Positions 21,641 to 33,862 of a stretch of DNA of 64,000 nucleotides are shown piece by piece. Below the pieces are notes generated by a model. It was given only the letters and a program-made list of their open reading frames with translations, made no database searches and was not told the DNA's origin. Source of the DNA: Tubiluchus corallicola (lineage: Eukaryota > Priapulida > Priapulimorpha > Priapulimorphida > Tubiluchidae); contig JAQGDQ010000578.1 in assembly GCA_030141605.1 (NCBI GenBank), forward strand, positions 1-64,000, read 5' to 3'. The translations under genes were made by a program, and so were the position numbers. How positions within the stretch are numbered: position 1 is the first letter of the stretch; each line of letters opens with the position of its first letter.

Positions 21641-22239
21641 TTGCGCCTGTTGTACGTCAATTTGTACCTAAACCACGTGGAATAAAATTTTATGTCAAAA
21701 TCAAATGAAAAAAATCACACGTGGAACGAGAATTTAAGACAGAACAGCAAACTTACATCCAAGTTGCAAAGCTAGCTGTCATCTTAACTATAAACCAAAT
21801 GGCGCTAATTCTTATTTTTTCTCCCAGTCGCCATCTATTAACCATGATGAATTGGTAACTATGGCAACAAGTTTCAAGCAGACTTTTCTCACAAGTATCC
21901 ATGGAAACTCGCGCTTTATTATAGAAAATAGTCTCATACTAACTACCTTAGACTCTCAATATCTTTTAAGCAGTTAAAGCAATTTCTTTCACATCATCCT
22001 TTCATGGTAAGCTACACACAAGAATAGCGAAAGGCAAGTTGCCAACTTAACATAGCAGTTCTTCAATGAGCAACACTGAAAGGCGTCTGGTATGATTAGT
22101 TCCACTTGAAACATTCTAGTTCCGTTCTAGAAGTAAACGAAGATTAAATCTTGGGGGAAATGGACAAATTGAAACTACCGCGTGAAACTGTCCTTGCATA
22201 CTTTGTGATTGTCTTATCGTCTTTCTTACCGTCTTTCGC
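21641..22239. other. Unassigned
   Basis: No repeat copy or coding signal recognised. Confidence 0.4.
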
Positions 22240-22728
<489 letters not shown>

Positions 22729-22738
22729 TTGTAGTCTG

Positions 22739-22928
22739 TTGCATAATATTCGACTGCTCTTCAATTTTCTAGGTGCAACATCAGAAATTCATTCTCCTTC
22801 AAATCTTCCTCTGAAGCTTTTTGAGCGTACTGCTAAAGTATCATTTGGTCAAATTTTCTTAAATCGAGCTGTACCGAGTTTGGCTGATACATATGTTGAC
22901 TGTGCGCCCCTCGTGGCTGCACAAAGTA
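22739..22928 (+). pseudogene. Possible exon or coding remnant, interrupted by a TTAA-1 element
   Basis: A strong pyrimidine tract and acceptor (CTGCTCTTCAATTTTCTAG, ending 22770) is followed by an open frame containing LPLKLFERTAKVSFGQIFLN and then RAVPSLADTYVDCAPLVAAQ, up to the TTAA at 22929 where a TTAA-1 element begins. The last 27 bases recur beside another TTAA-1 copy at 42490-42516. I recognise no family: it may be a host exon copy or part of another transposon. Confidence 0.3.
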
Positions 22929-23320
22929 TTAAAGCAAAACCGGACACAATCTTAAACTGTACGTCAAAACAATCTACTCTTTAAAATGTTGAAGGGAAAC
23001 ATTTGAAATTTGAATTTTTATCTTAAAACTTGCCTTGTTTTAGTACAACATACCGAATCTCTTAGAGCAGCACTGTACTTCAATTTTCTTTTTCACACTC
23101 AGGGAATATTTTTGATGTTGAAAATTATGTTAGTTTGTGATGTCATCAATAGTTGGGCTCGCTCGCCGTTATTTATGTTTTCAGTCTATTTCTTAATTAT
23201 CAGAAACGATTTTGCAGTATTAATCGTATAAAAATGCATACTTTTTATCATATTTGAAAATATATTAGGAAGTATAGGAAGTATGGATAGTATAGGAAAA
23301 ATCATCCTGTCTTCCTTTAA
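22929..23320 (+). mobile_element. TTAA-1 short form (392 bp, internal deletion)
   Basis: TTAA ends are intact (22929-22932, 23317-23320). The segment from GAAGGGAAAC joins directly to ATTTGAAATTTGAATTTTT, which removes about 250 bases of the full element. The same junction occurs in the copy at 42107, so this is an amplified subfamily. The right end has a local GTATAGGAAGTAT expansion. Confidence 0.92.
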
Positions 23321-23456
23321 GGTTTTTAAAAACCACTTAAATAAGTTAATTTACATACGTTTCTTGTACAAAATAGACATGTGTGAGTAGTCCATCTCTT
23401 TGTGCCTCTATGATACTCCTGCAAATATTGTATTTGTGTGCTTTTTGTCTACATGT

Positions 23457-23752
23457 TATATATATATATATATATACATACACACATACATACATACATA
23501 CATACATACATACATACATACATACATACATACATACATACATACATACATACATACATACATACATACATACATACATACATACATACATACATACATA
23601 CATACATACATACATACATACACACACACAAACACCATACATACATACATACATACATACATACATACATACATACATACATACATACATACATACATAC
23701 ATACATACATACATACATACATGCATACATACATACATACATACATATATAT
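23457..23752. repeat. (ACAT)n microsatellite
   Basis: About 290 bases of CATA with a central ACACACACAAACACC interruption, opening with (TA)n. The open frames on both strands across it are translations of the repeat. Confidence 0.98.
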
Positions 23753-24299
23753 TGGTTTCATTATATATTTTACTATTGGGTGTGGATAAAATAAATAAAG
23801 CAGACAAAACTTTGTTTGAATGGCGGCGAAAAAACGTGTAAATGAAACTTTGAATTTAGTGCCTTTTAGTTACTAATAAAATCTGTTACGCAATTATCTA
23901 CAATTTCCTGCACTATTTTCTGATTATATAATTATACACAGGCAGCTATCTGAGACCAAATCAAGCTACGGTAAATATGTACAAAGCAAGATTGTTATCC
24001 TACATAGACTTTATTTATCCAGCTCACAGGAAGACCTGCTTAATTGTAATCTCCCACTTAAATCCTCTTTGCTGCTATGTTAGGCTTGACAAGGCTAAGC
24101 TTGCCAAAGCTTTGTTTAGAAATGTCACGCACAAGTAGGCTGTGGCGAAAGATCAGTGTGACTAGTTTCAAAATTACCACGTCATGTCAGACAGGACAAG
24201 GCTTTGAAGAAGCGTCGAGGCGTGCAAAATGGCATGCATTTTAGGAACTCGGATTTTAAGAAAACAAGTATCACTCGCCTATTTTCAGAAACAAAACCT
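23753..24299. other. Unassigned, possibly old LINE sequence
   Basis: No readable reverse transcriptase motif. It leads into a LINE 3' UTR-like tract. Confidence 0.3.
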
Positions 24300-24605
24300 A
24301 GATCATAGGCATACTATACTCATAGATCATAATATATATTCATGCGCAAATTTTATTTACCCACGTCCATTTTAAAATGTATGTATATATTGTACATAGT
24401 CTATTATAATTTGCGTCTAACATTGTACTATATATCTTGTTTTAAATTTTTGGCACAGTAGTTTTTAGCTTGCACTGGACGCATTTGCCTTTAACAGTTG
24501 TGTGAATTTTATTCTCATGCTGCGATGTTCTTTTATGCTTTTATAGTTACGAATATCGATTTTTTATGGCAAGTAAAGATATACATATATATATATATAT
24601 ACGTG
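24300..24605 (+). mobile_element. LINE 3' UTR with (TA)n tail
   Basis: Shares GCACTGGACGCATTTG and the following AACAGT context with the minus-strand copy at 7380-7850, and ends TTTTTATGGCAAGTAAAGAT then (AT)n near 24582-24602. Confidence 0.55.
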
Positions 24606-24735
24606 TACATGTAGCATAGTATAGGTCGCTTCTACCCATATTATGTGGTCACTGCATTACCACTGCAATAAATAGTCTCTGTTTATGCTTAAGGAAAAGA
24701 ATCAACAAACGAGTAAACAAAGGTTCGAAAAACAA

Positions 24736-25092
24736 TAACCCTATCACAGTTTCGCTATGCGCACGCGCAGTTGCTGTAGGTCAAAGGTCAAGTGTACCAC
24801 AGCAACGCGTCGTAACTACAACCGGCCGCGTTTGTTAAGTAAGTTCAGTTGTTTTACGTGGACTTTACATAGTTATGCATTACTCTGTGCAAAGGGTAAT
24901 TTATTAGCAGGATCTTGCTTGGCAACAAGAAAAATGAAGTAGGTAAGGTTCTAGTTAGCTGATAAAACTGTTACTATTACAATAGCTTGAGCTGCGAGGC
25001 GTTTTGAAGTACACACAAATGCGTTGCCTGGTACACTTAACCATTGGCCTTTTCACGATCATCATCAATCGCTAGAACTGTGAAAAAGCTTA
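24736..25092 (+). mobile_element. TA-1 element
   Basis: About 353 bp between TA dinucleotides. Left end ACCCTATCACAGTTTCG, right end CTAGAACTGTGAAAAAGC. The subterminal AGGTCAAAGGTCAAGTGTAC is the inverted counterpart of GTACACTTAACCATTGGCC. It shares the internal TTATTAGCAGGATCTTGCTT with the other copies. Confidence 0.88.
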
Positions 25093-25349
25093 TTATACGA
25101 ATCAAGCATCTTTGAGTTTACTGTAGCGTTGCAACGTACCACGCCCAGCTATGTATTTACATCATTTTCTCAGAAAATATGGTTTATTTGACTACAGCTC
25201 ACTAAACACAGTGCTGAAATGAATGATGTTGTAAACTACTATGATTACTGCACAGGAGTTATGATTAGAAGTAGCTCCTGCTTTTACTGTGTTGTAGATG
25301 TAACGAACCACAAACGGTTGATCATTGAGGACAATAAAATACCCTAAGC
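25093..25349. other. Unassigned
   Basis: Nothing recognised. Confidence 0.4.
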
Positions 25350-25920
25350 TTAAAGCAAAACCGGGCCCAATCTTAAACTGCTGGTCAAAACAATCTACTC
25401 TTTAAAATTTTGAAAGGGAACACACTATTTTTTTCAAATATGACTTGCGTGAAAGAATTATCACATAAATACAACTTCACATTCGCGCCACTAGTTCTTC
25501 ACTGTTACATGCATTTCGCCATTCACTAGTTAGACCGGCACCAGCGCCTGCATTTCGGAAATTTTTTTGCACAAAAATCAGGTGCTGTACCTCTAATTCA
25601 GAGCTGTTCGTTTGTGACGTAATACACACGTTCGACAGCTCATGCGCGTGCACAGCAGTAAATTTGAAACTTGAATTTTTATCTTAAAACATGCCTAGTT
25701 TTAGTACAACACATTGAATGTGTTACAGTAGCACCGTACTTCAATTTTCGCTTTCGCAAACACGTGTAACACGCTCGTAGAATATTTTTACTATTGAAAA
25801 TTATGTTTGTTTCTGATGTCATCAATAGTTGGGCTCGACCGCTGTTAATTAAGGTATTAAAAAAATTATTTAATTATCAGAAACACATTTGCAGTATTAA
25901 TCGTGTTAAAATGTATACGT
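25350..25920 (+). mobile_element. TTAA-1 element, right end replaced by a satellite
   Basis: Starts TTAAAGCAAAACCGGGCCCA at 25350 and carries all internal landmarks to GTGTTAAAATGTATAC. The last 65 or so bases, including the terminal repeat, are missing; the 44-base satellite begins there. TACGTAA occurs on both sides of the junction. Confidence 0.92.
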
Positions 25921-25925
25921 AAAAT

Positions 25926-26691
25926 GTCATACGTAACTGATGTTGTCTCAGGTTAAAGTAGGGATGTCAGTCATACGTAACTGATGTTGTCTCAGGTTAA
26001 AGTAGAGACGTCAGTCATACGTAACCGATGTTGTCTCAGGTTAAAGTAGAGACGTCAGTCATACGTAACTGATGTTGTCTCAGGTTAAAGTAGAGACGTC
26101 AGTCATACGTAACTGATGTTTTCTCAGGTTAAAGTAGAGACGTCAGTCATACGTAACTGATGTTGTCTCAGGTTAAAGTAGGGATGTCAGTCATACGTAA
26201 CTGATGTTGTCTCAAGTTAAAGTAGGGATGTCAGTCATACGTAACTGATGTTGTCTCAGGTTAAAGTAGAGACGTCAGTCATACGTAACTGATGTTGTCT
26301 CAGGTTAAAGTAGAGACGTCAGTCATACCTAACTGATGTTGTCTCAGGTTAAAGTAGAGACGTCAGTCATACGTAACTGATGCTTTCTCATGTTAAAGTA
26401 GAGACGTCAGTCATACGTAACTGATGTTTTCTCAGGTTAAAGTAGAGACGTCAGTCATACGTAACTCATGTTGTCTCAGGTTAAAGTAGAGATGTCAGTC
26501 ATACGTAACTGATGTTGTCTCAGGTTAAAGTAGAGACGTCAGTCATACGTAACTGATGTTTTCTCATGTTAAAGTAGAGACGTCAGTCATACGTTACTGA
26601 TGTTGTCTCAGGTTAAAGTCGAGAACTCAGTCATACGTAACTGATGTTTTCTCATGTTAAAGTAGAGACGTCAGTCATACGTAACTGATGT
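25926..26691. repeat. 44-base satellite
   Basis: About 17 units of GTCATACGTAACTGATGTTG plus TCTCAGGTTAAAGTAGAGAC and GTCA. The period is exactly 44. Variants (TTTTCTCATG, GGGATGTCA) recur in groups, which suggests block duplications. Confidence 0.97.
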
Positions 26692-26841
26692 AATAAAACA
26701 TACCGAAATAAATATGGTTATAGAACAGATACATTCATAATTTTGTACTGATGAGTGTAAACTTTTTTTATCATTACTGCATAATTTGTATCTCCAATTT
26801 TTGCTTTCTTCAGTCATTTTGTATAGAGATCTGCTTTGCAG

Positions 26842-27366
26842 AAAACGTGCCATATTTCTGTGTTGAAAATGTGCCATATTGCTGGTTGCAAATGTGCCAT
26901 ATTGCTGTGTTAAAAATGTGCCATATTGCTGTGTTGAAAATGTGCCATATTGCTGTGTTAAAATGTGCCATATTGCTGTGTTGAAAATGTGCCATATTCC
27001 TGTGTTGAAAATGTGCCATATTGCTGTGTTGAGAATGTGCCATATTGCTGTGTTAAGAATGTGCCATATTCCTGTGTTGAAAATGTGCCATATTCCTGTG
27101 TTGAAAATGTGCCGTATTGCTGTGTTGAAAATGTGCCATATTGCTGGTTGAAAATGTGCCACATTGCTGTGTTGAGAATGTGCCATATTGCTGGTTAAAA
27201 ATGTGCCATATTGCTGTGTTAACAATGTGCCATATTCCTGTGTTGAAAATGTGCCATATTGCTGTGTTGAAAATGTGCCATATTCTTGTGTTGAAAGTGT
27301 GCCATATTGCTGTGTTGCAAATGTGCCATATTGCTGTGCAGAAAATGTGCCATATTACTGTGTTAC
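26842..27366. repeat. 24-base satellite
   Basis: About 22 units of TGTGCCATATTGCTGTGTTG plus AAAA, with indels of one base (TTAAAA) and a shorter variant GCTGGTTGAAAA. Overlapping open frames on both strands are translations of the repeat. Confidence 0.97.
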
Positions 27367-28899
27367 GTTCTGTTACATTCACAATACATGCACCCGAAAA
27401 AATAAACAAGGTAATTAAATCAGACGGAGCTAAATAAAGGCGAATTACAATATATTGCAATAATTAGCCTTGATTTGTCTGTACTCTGTGAAGCTATACG
27501 ACTGCATATAATAATAATACGAGATTTGAACTTTAGTGTCAATAAACACGGCTTAACGCAGACACGGGAATAGTCAAAGTGGTTAAATTAAGTGTCGAAC
27601 CAACGCCCCATTGTTACGCAAAAGAGCCCAACCACTATGTGCTGAACGACGATGCAAGAAAACTCACAGAGCGTTAAATCTACCACACAATGCTATTATA
27701 CGTACATGGCATGATCAACAAGCGTTTTAGCACCATTAAACGCTCATAACTAAGTGGCACATAGCCAATAGCAGAAATCAATGACTGTGCCAAACAGATC
27801 AATAACGCCAAGACATAAGCAGCATGCACACCAGAGGCATTATAAACGTAGTCAAGTCGAGTAAGCATGGAGGAAAATCAGCCAAGCTCAACATTAATAA
27901 TTAAATGTCCCTCTACCGACGATAATCAATGAAGCCAGTAGAACAACAACAATAATAACACGATAGAATACCACGTGTCCAGATGTTGTGAGTTACTAAT
28001 TATCAGCTTTAGTGATTTTTACGAGACTCAATTAATTAGATTAGAGGTCCATTAGCAGTGTAATTAGCATTGGGCTTACTTCGGTCAATTCCAAAAATGC
28101 TGTGATAATGAAGCCAACAAAATCGCCATACTGTTCACTTCATACTCCGGTAACAACAAAACAGAGAAAGAAGATTAGAAATGACAGCCGTCATGGTGTC
28201 AGAATTTTGTGAAGCCATTACGACATTTGTACTATCATATGAATGAAGCCACACAGGACCCTGACTCCTTCATGAACCACAGATCTTTTCATGGTAGATA
28301 TATTTTTCTGTGAAAGTATAGGATCTATTCAAAGCAAAGGGCAAGTCCCTAAAGAATTTAAACACATTTCAATATTTGAGAAAATTTTTAGAAAATTTCA
28401 GCAATAAACACAGTTAAACACAAAGATTTAATCTGCTGGAATGGTGAGATTTCTGACTGAACTGCAGAAGCTTTATTAGGCGTGCGTGTGCGCTGTCCAC
28501 CAGCTTACGTCATTGTTTCGATTCGTTTGGCAGGAGATACGAGTAATTTAAATTTCGTTTGCATTTTAAGCAAGGTATTTTATGGGCCTATCATGTGGGA
28601 TAATTTCAATATTTCTACATGCATAACACCATGAATGTTGTTCGAGGGCTAGTTTCTTCTTTAAGTTAACTGTGGTACACACTTACACCACTAGACAATT
28701 TTACCATCACATATTCATGCTAGCTTACAGTATATTGTGAAGCCTCGTTATAACACATATGCGCACTGTAACAGTAGGTAACAAAACCATACAGGCTTAC
28801 TGCCACAACAACACTTATGATGTCACACTGGCTCACAGTGACAACAGTTAAATGAAATCACACATGATTTGTGCACCAACCTGTAATAAAACTACAGAG
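27367..28899. other. Unassigned
   Basis: About 1.5 kb with no repeat copy, RNA gene or convincing exon. GAAGCCACACAGG near 28245 hints at the flanking 34-base satellite. Confidence 0.4.
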
Positions 28900-29620
28900 A
28901 CTCACTCTGACAGTGTGGTTTAAGAAAGCAGAGACCTCTGTGACAATGTACAACACAGATTCACTGTGACAATGTGTAATTGTACCACACAGGCTCACTG
29001 TGACAATGTGTAATTATAACACACAGGCTCACTGTGACAATGTGTAATTATACCACACAGACTCACAGTGACAGTGTGCAATTATATCACACAGGCTAAC
29101 TGTGCCCATGCGGAGTGATACCACACAGGCTTATTTTGACAATGCTTAATAAAACTACACAGGCTTACAGTAACTGCAGCAATGCTTCATGAAGCCACAC
29201 GGAGTCAGTGTGACAACGTGAATTGATACCACACAAAGTCACTGTGCCAACATTCATTGATACCACACAAACTCATTGTGACAACACACACTGATACCAT
29301 AGAAGGTCACTGTGACAACACACATTGATATCATACAAGGTCACTGTAACAACATGCATTGACACCACACAAGGTGAACTGTGACAGAACGCTGATACCA
29401 TAGAAGGTCACCGTGACAACACACATTGATATCACACAAGGTCACTGTAACAACATGCACTGATACCACACAAGGTCACTGTGACAACACACAATGATAC
29501 CACACATGGTCACTGTGACAACACACAATGACACAACGCAATGTCTCTGTGACAACATGCACAGATACCACACAGAGTCACTATGACAACAACTAATATA
29601 CCACAGCACGTACACAGGTT
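28900..29620. repeat. 34-base satellite, diverged
   Basis: About 20 units with the core CACACAGGCTCACTGTGACA followed by a variable ATGTGTAATTATAC-type half. The first units are regular (period 34, for example 28991, 29025, 29059); later ones drift. The core is shared with the 38-base satellite at 38690. Confidence 0.9.
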
Positions 29621-30592
29621 CATGCAGGGTGATCAACAGGTAATGAAACCACTAAGTGGTTCACTTAGTGAAACATGCAAAGTCAATATAGTAAGCGAAA
29701 TCGTGACGATTTCGAACAACACTAAATGAAATATGGTTCAACTAGGCCAACACTCATAAAGTTCTCCACTTGTAGGTCAAAGGATGCAGGCCAAAGGACC
29801 ACCAAACAAAGGACTAGCGCTCAGAGGATCACCAAGGACAAAGGACCACTAGCGAAAAAGCCACCAGACAAAGACCACTGGTCAAGGATTCATCTGAAAA
29901 GATAAAAGGACCACAGCTCAAAGGATCGCCAAATAAAAATTAGCAGAACAGGCAAATGTCAACCAGAAAAGTCGTGTGAGATCATTGTGCTTTGTTTTGA
30001 GATAATTATATCAGCAATTTGCAAGATAAACTGTAAACTGTAACTTCTACAGTACCTTCTATTCACTACACCAAAATTATTGTTTTTATTCATTGAAAAA
30101 TTCAATAAATTTAAAAAAATTAAGTTTAAAAAAATTTAATGTAAAAAAATCTAAAAATGTTTAACAAATTCTAAGATCACATTTACTGGGTTTAACAAAA
30201 CGGTTCAGGAATAGTATCTTATGTATACAAATGTACTATTAACAACAGTTACATATGATCGGCAGTATCTGTATTTTTGCTATAAAAAGCCTAAGTTCAG
30301 TAAACACTTAACTTCACAATGAAGAGTCAAGCTTTTATCAAACCACGTCGACTCAATATCGATTACTATTCACGAAGCTATAAGAAAACAGCTCACTGTT
30401 TTGTCACATACTTTGTGCAGAATTGTCGTCATAAATATTTCAGCCGAAGATTCACTTTATCTCATAAATCAACATTTCACGAAGTGACATACGTTCAAGG
30501 TTAAGATGTGAGCAGCTTAATATTTTACAAATTGGTAGTCAGCGTTCAGCGCAGTGATTTCCATTCATATTTATTCTTCGCTTCCCCATAAG
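29621..30592. other. Unassigned; loose AAAGGACCAC repeats
   Basis: At 29770-29940 a degenerate AAAGGACCAC/AAAGGATC motif recurs every 20-35 bases. The rest is A+T-rich and unrecognised. The end contains a pyrimidine tract and AG that may serve as the splice acceptor of the following exon. Confidence 0.4.
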
Positions 30593-30777
30593 AAATATTG
30601 CAAAAGTTAAAGTACCTTTCAAGATGGCTACTATCATCAAAATATGTCACACACACAAAGTCGTATTGAGTAGTCTTCATATTGATAACGTTAGGAGGGA
30701 GGATGGTGGGACGTATAAGTGTGAAGCCAGAAATGTACACGGAGAGACAAACTATGAAGCTCAAATTCATGTTTATG
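30593..30777 (+). CDS. Probable exon: C-terminal half of an I-set immunoglobulin domain
   Basis: The frame reads SLHIDNVRREDGGTYKCEAR and then NVHGETNYEAQIHVY. This is the L-x-I-x-x-V, D-x-G-x-Y-x-C-x-A-x-N-x-x-G signature of strands E to G of an I-set Ig domain, with the core cysteine and the tyrosine corner. Codon 'tat' ends at 30776; the next base is followed by GTGAGT (30778-30783), a consensus donor, giving a phase-1 exon end as is usual for Ig domains. The frame is open back to TTCTTCGCTTCCCCATAAG (acceptor at 30592), giving 185 bases; that 5' edge is uncertain because residues before SLHIDNV do not look strongly Ig-like. The first half of the domain must be in an upstream exon I could not find. 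Adhesion, receptor or matrix proteins of this superfamily are all possible. I infer the window may lie within one of its introns. Confidence 0.72.
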
Positions 30778-30819
30778 GTGAGTGAAGAAGACGGGAATTG
30801 AGGACAGGTTGAGTGACTG

Positions 30820-31019
30820 TAATAAGAGGGACAGAGAGGCGAGAAAGAGGGATACGAGAGGACAGAGAGTGAGAGAGAGAGAGAAGAGAGGGAGGGAGTT
30901 AGCGAAAGAGAAAGAGAAAGAGAGAGAAGGGGAGAGAGGGAGGGAGAGAGAGAGGGGGTAAAGAGAGAGAGGGAGAGAGAGAAAGAGAGAGGGAGAGAGA
31001 GGGGGAGAGAAAGAGAGAG

Positions 31020-31061
<42 letters not shown>

Positions 31062-31082
31062 GGAGAGAAAGAGAGAGCAGAG
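30820..31082. repeat. Degenerate (GA)n tract in the presumed intron
   Basis: Purine-only GA/GGGA/AAAG sequence starting 40 bases after the splice donor. The long minus-strand Ser/Leu frame here is a translation of CT repeats. Confidence 0.95.
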
Positions 31083-31544
31083 GCACGAGGAAAGCATAAC
31101 CCAAAAACTGTACTGCATACAATGGGAAAAGATTGATGCCATGATTCTAAGCGATTTTTTCTTTTTTTTAAATACTACAAATACTACAAGAAAGAGAGGA
31201 AGACAGTTTCAGGAAAGCAAAGAGAGCTCCCAAGAGGAGGGAAAGTTGTTAGGACAGGGACCACTCCCCCTTCGAAGACGTTACTCACAGAAACATTTTT
31301 ATACGGAAGATAAATCAATGTATACGAAAGACAAAAATGTTTCTCGTAACCTTGTCAGATAAATTTGAAATTTTTACTGTAATCACATACAAATACCCAT
31401 AACGCGTTATAGTACAACAATGGCTTCCCCAAAGCTCTGGCGCTCTGGAGACGACGCTCCAGTTGCACCCCATCCCCGGAGCTCTAGAAACAACTTAAAC
31501 GAAAGTTAAAGCAGAAAAAAACACTTTATAAATAAATGTTAAAA
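31083..31544. other. Unassigned
   Basis: A 73-codon plus frame (31141-31362), rich in Lys and Ser, has no recognisable domain. Confidence 0.35.
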
Positions 31545-31652
31545 AATTCATCTTGAAATTTTATATCACTTTAATATCAGCGCTGTATTAAACTTGCAAA
31601 TTTAAATTCCCCTGATGATCGTTAGGCACAGCCATGTTGATGCTAAGTCAAC
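31545..31652 (-). repeat. Dispersed repeat G fragment
   Basis: Matches the 3' part of G on the minus strand (CAGCGCTGTATTAAACTTGC, GGCACAGCCATGTTGATGC). It is cut by a GTC array. Confidence 0.6.
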
Positions 31653-31654
31653 TG

Positions 31655-31715
31655 AAACAAGTCATCGTCATCATCGTCGTCGTCGTCGTCGTCATCATCA
31701 ACATCATCATCATTA
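31655..31715. repeat. (CGT/CAT)n trinucleotide repeat
   Basis: CATCGTCGTCGTC run; poly-Asp in one minus frame is an artefact. Confidence 0.93.
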
Positions 31716-31947
31716 CTACCACTTCGTTCTTTTTTTACTCTTGCGTTTCTTCTTCTAAATTCTTCGTTTTTCTTTTTTCCTTTTCCATTTTTTAAGTTTT
31801 GAATAACACCAATAAATTCAAAAGTTTTGAACGAATCGTTTTCAACAAACATTCAGTTGATATCATATAATAATTAATTTCCACTGGTAATTCTGAATTT
31901 ATACTATGATAACTCGTGATTCACAGGAGAATCATTTACTTATATAA

Positions 31948-32240
31948 AACTACAAAAAATCGTCTTGATATTTTGTATCTCCTGCATTCTGCCTTATTGC
32001 GCACAGAGCTTGCATTAACAGCAACGCTGTATAAAACTCAAAAAAGTAACTCCTGCGATGGAAACTAGGCTGCAAAACGTTTGAAACAAGTTTACATAAC
32101 ATTGTGTAAAGTTTGAAAAAATAATCAGAGCATTCATAGCGCACTCTTCATTAACTAAGCGAAAGTTTAAATTACTTTATCTTATCAGTAAGATCAATAA
32201 TGTGTTTTTTGGTGAATCAGTGGGGCACCCTGGGATGGCG
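31948..32240 (-). repeat. Dispersed repeat G copy
   Basis: Reverse complement of the 8340-8690 region: ACATTGTGTAAAGTTTGAAA, GCGCACTCTTCATTAACTAA, TGTTTTTTGGTGAATCAGTG. Confidence 0.75.
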
Positions 32241-32394
32241 ATGAAGTGCCTTTTTACCTTAATATATTTATACATGCATATAAAACAATAAAGTTATAAT
32301 AAAAAGCGCTCAAGAAAAAGAGAGGATGAAGTTAAAACTCATATTTTCCTTCCCCTTTTAGATTTTACTTCTATCTAGGTTCTAAAACAAATTA

Positions 32395-32945
32395 CCAATC
32401 TAAAATCACAAATTACATCATATAATAAAACTATGTCTAAAATTACATATTATACTAAAAGGTTATCACAGTACTTTTTAAAGTTGTTCACTAATGCGCT
32501 CATAACTTTTAACAACTTAAACCTTTTTTAAACATACAGAGAGTTTTACTTTCTTTGATTTCTTTATCTAGGACATTCCATTGTTTAATATCAAAAACTG
32601 ATACACACATCGATTCCCTTCATGTTCTTACTAGGGGTATTTTAAAGTAATAAGTTAAATTATTACATTATTATTACTTAATTATTTCAAATTATTAAGA
32701 ATTTTCTCTTCCAATTATACTAGTCTTTCAAACTTCTTTTAATGCTAACTAATCCAATTTTGTAAGGAACTTTTTCTGGGATATAATTTAAAATTTCTTT
32801 TTCATCCTCTTTTAAGAGAGTTGTCAGAAGGGCATCCTATGAAGAAATCACAGTTTTGGCAGCGCTGAGCATTCAGCTTGTCATTCACACGGCATGGAAT
32901 ACCTTATATAATATCAACTTTCACTTTTAATGTAGCCAATCTATG
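32395..32945 (-). repeat. Dispersed repeat E, second copy
   Basis: Matches 14176-14717. The minus strand again shows FDIKQWNVLDKEIKESKTL then CMFKKGL, here closer to the expected W-N-x-L of LINE tails, and a second decayed stretch ALLTTLLKEDEKEILNYIPE. It ends TTTTAATGTAGCC shortly before a TTAA-2 element. Confidence 0.7.
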
Positions 32946-32955
32946 ACGCGTTTCG

Positions 32956-33490
32956 TTAAAGGAAAACCAGACGATTGTGTAAATATTAGTTCAAAATAAA
33001 GTATGCTCTAAAATATTGAAGACTACAACAACTTTTTTAAATCAAAACTTCGATTAACTAACAATAACCTCGACTAGTTAAATTTTACTAAACTTTCAAG
33101 GCTGCGCACGGCTCAACGAGTCCAGTAAGACTGGCAATGGCGCCTTTTTGTCAATTTCGCGTGACCGACAAGTAGACGCTGTACCTGATAAGCACGATTA
33201 TGAACTGCAACGTTCGTGTGTGACGTAAATGTGCGTAGAACTTATTTTCGTGACATCACATCAGTGTCCTATAGCAACCTTCGCATACGCAATCGTGCTT
33301 GACGCGCAAGGAAGATGCCTACCATTGCATAATCTGTGGTTAGTTTGTTAGCGATAGCACTGTTCTGTTGCCGATAATTAACTTTCCAATGCAATTATTA
33401 GAAACAATTATTGTTAACTTTTATAGGCAAAAAATGTACATTTTGGAAAGTACATTAAAATGAGATTGGGTCTAATTTTTTTCCTTTGAA
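32956..33490 (+). mobile_element. TTAA-2 element, worn right end
   Basis: Starts TTAAAGGAAAACCAGACGAT at 32956. The right end reads TTTTTTCCTTTGAAAC, with the terminal CGTCCGG lost. The bZIP-like site is mutated (TGTGACGTAAATGTGCGTA), making this the most diverged long copy. Confidence 0.88.
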
Positions 33491-33862
33491 ACAGGTTAAT
33501 GAATGCGTCACCGCTGTTATCGCCGGCCATTGCTGAAGCGGAACATCGCCACAAAGCGTTTCCCAGAATTCAAGATTTACTCAGTCAACTTTGATATCAG
33601 AGTGATTCATTTCAGCCTTGCTTGAGAAAGCAACCAATGACTGAATCCGCAAACGAAACACGTGACTAATGATGACGAGCTGTGACGTCAGCGTGTTTTA
33701 TTGCATCAAGAATATCATCTGCAGAGTAAATGATGCAAGGATAAAAAACGAGAAGAAAAGTCATCCTTTTCGGTCAAATAGATCTCGTAGTTTTTATTTA
33801 TTTAAAACTCCGGCTAAAGTTTTCAATTCCCCACACAAAAAATTAGTTCGTGAAGCGGATTA
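33491..33862. other. Unassigned
   Basis: A short plus frame (about 33495-33596, with LMNASPLLSPAIAEAEHRHK) looks mildly protein-like but is too short to call. Confidence 0.3.

Noticed and set aside
23346-23841. 150-codon frames on both strands
   Set aside because: They translate the ACAT array (Tyr-Ile-His-Thr and Met-Tyr-Val-Cys).
25926-26691. CRISPR array
   Set aside because: The 44-base units are contiguous with no unique spacers, and the setting is a eukaryotic satellite.
30546-31142. 198-codon minus-strand Ser/Leu protein
   Set aside because: It is the antisense of the Ig exon plus CT repeats; the plus strand has the conserved domain and splice donor.
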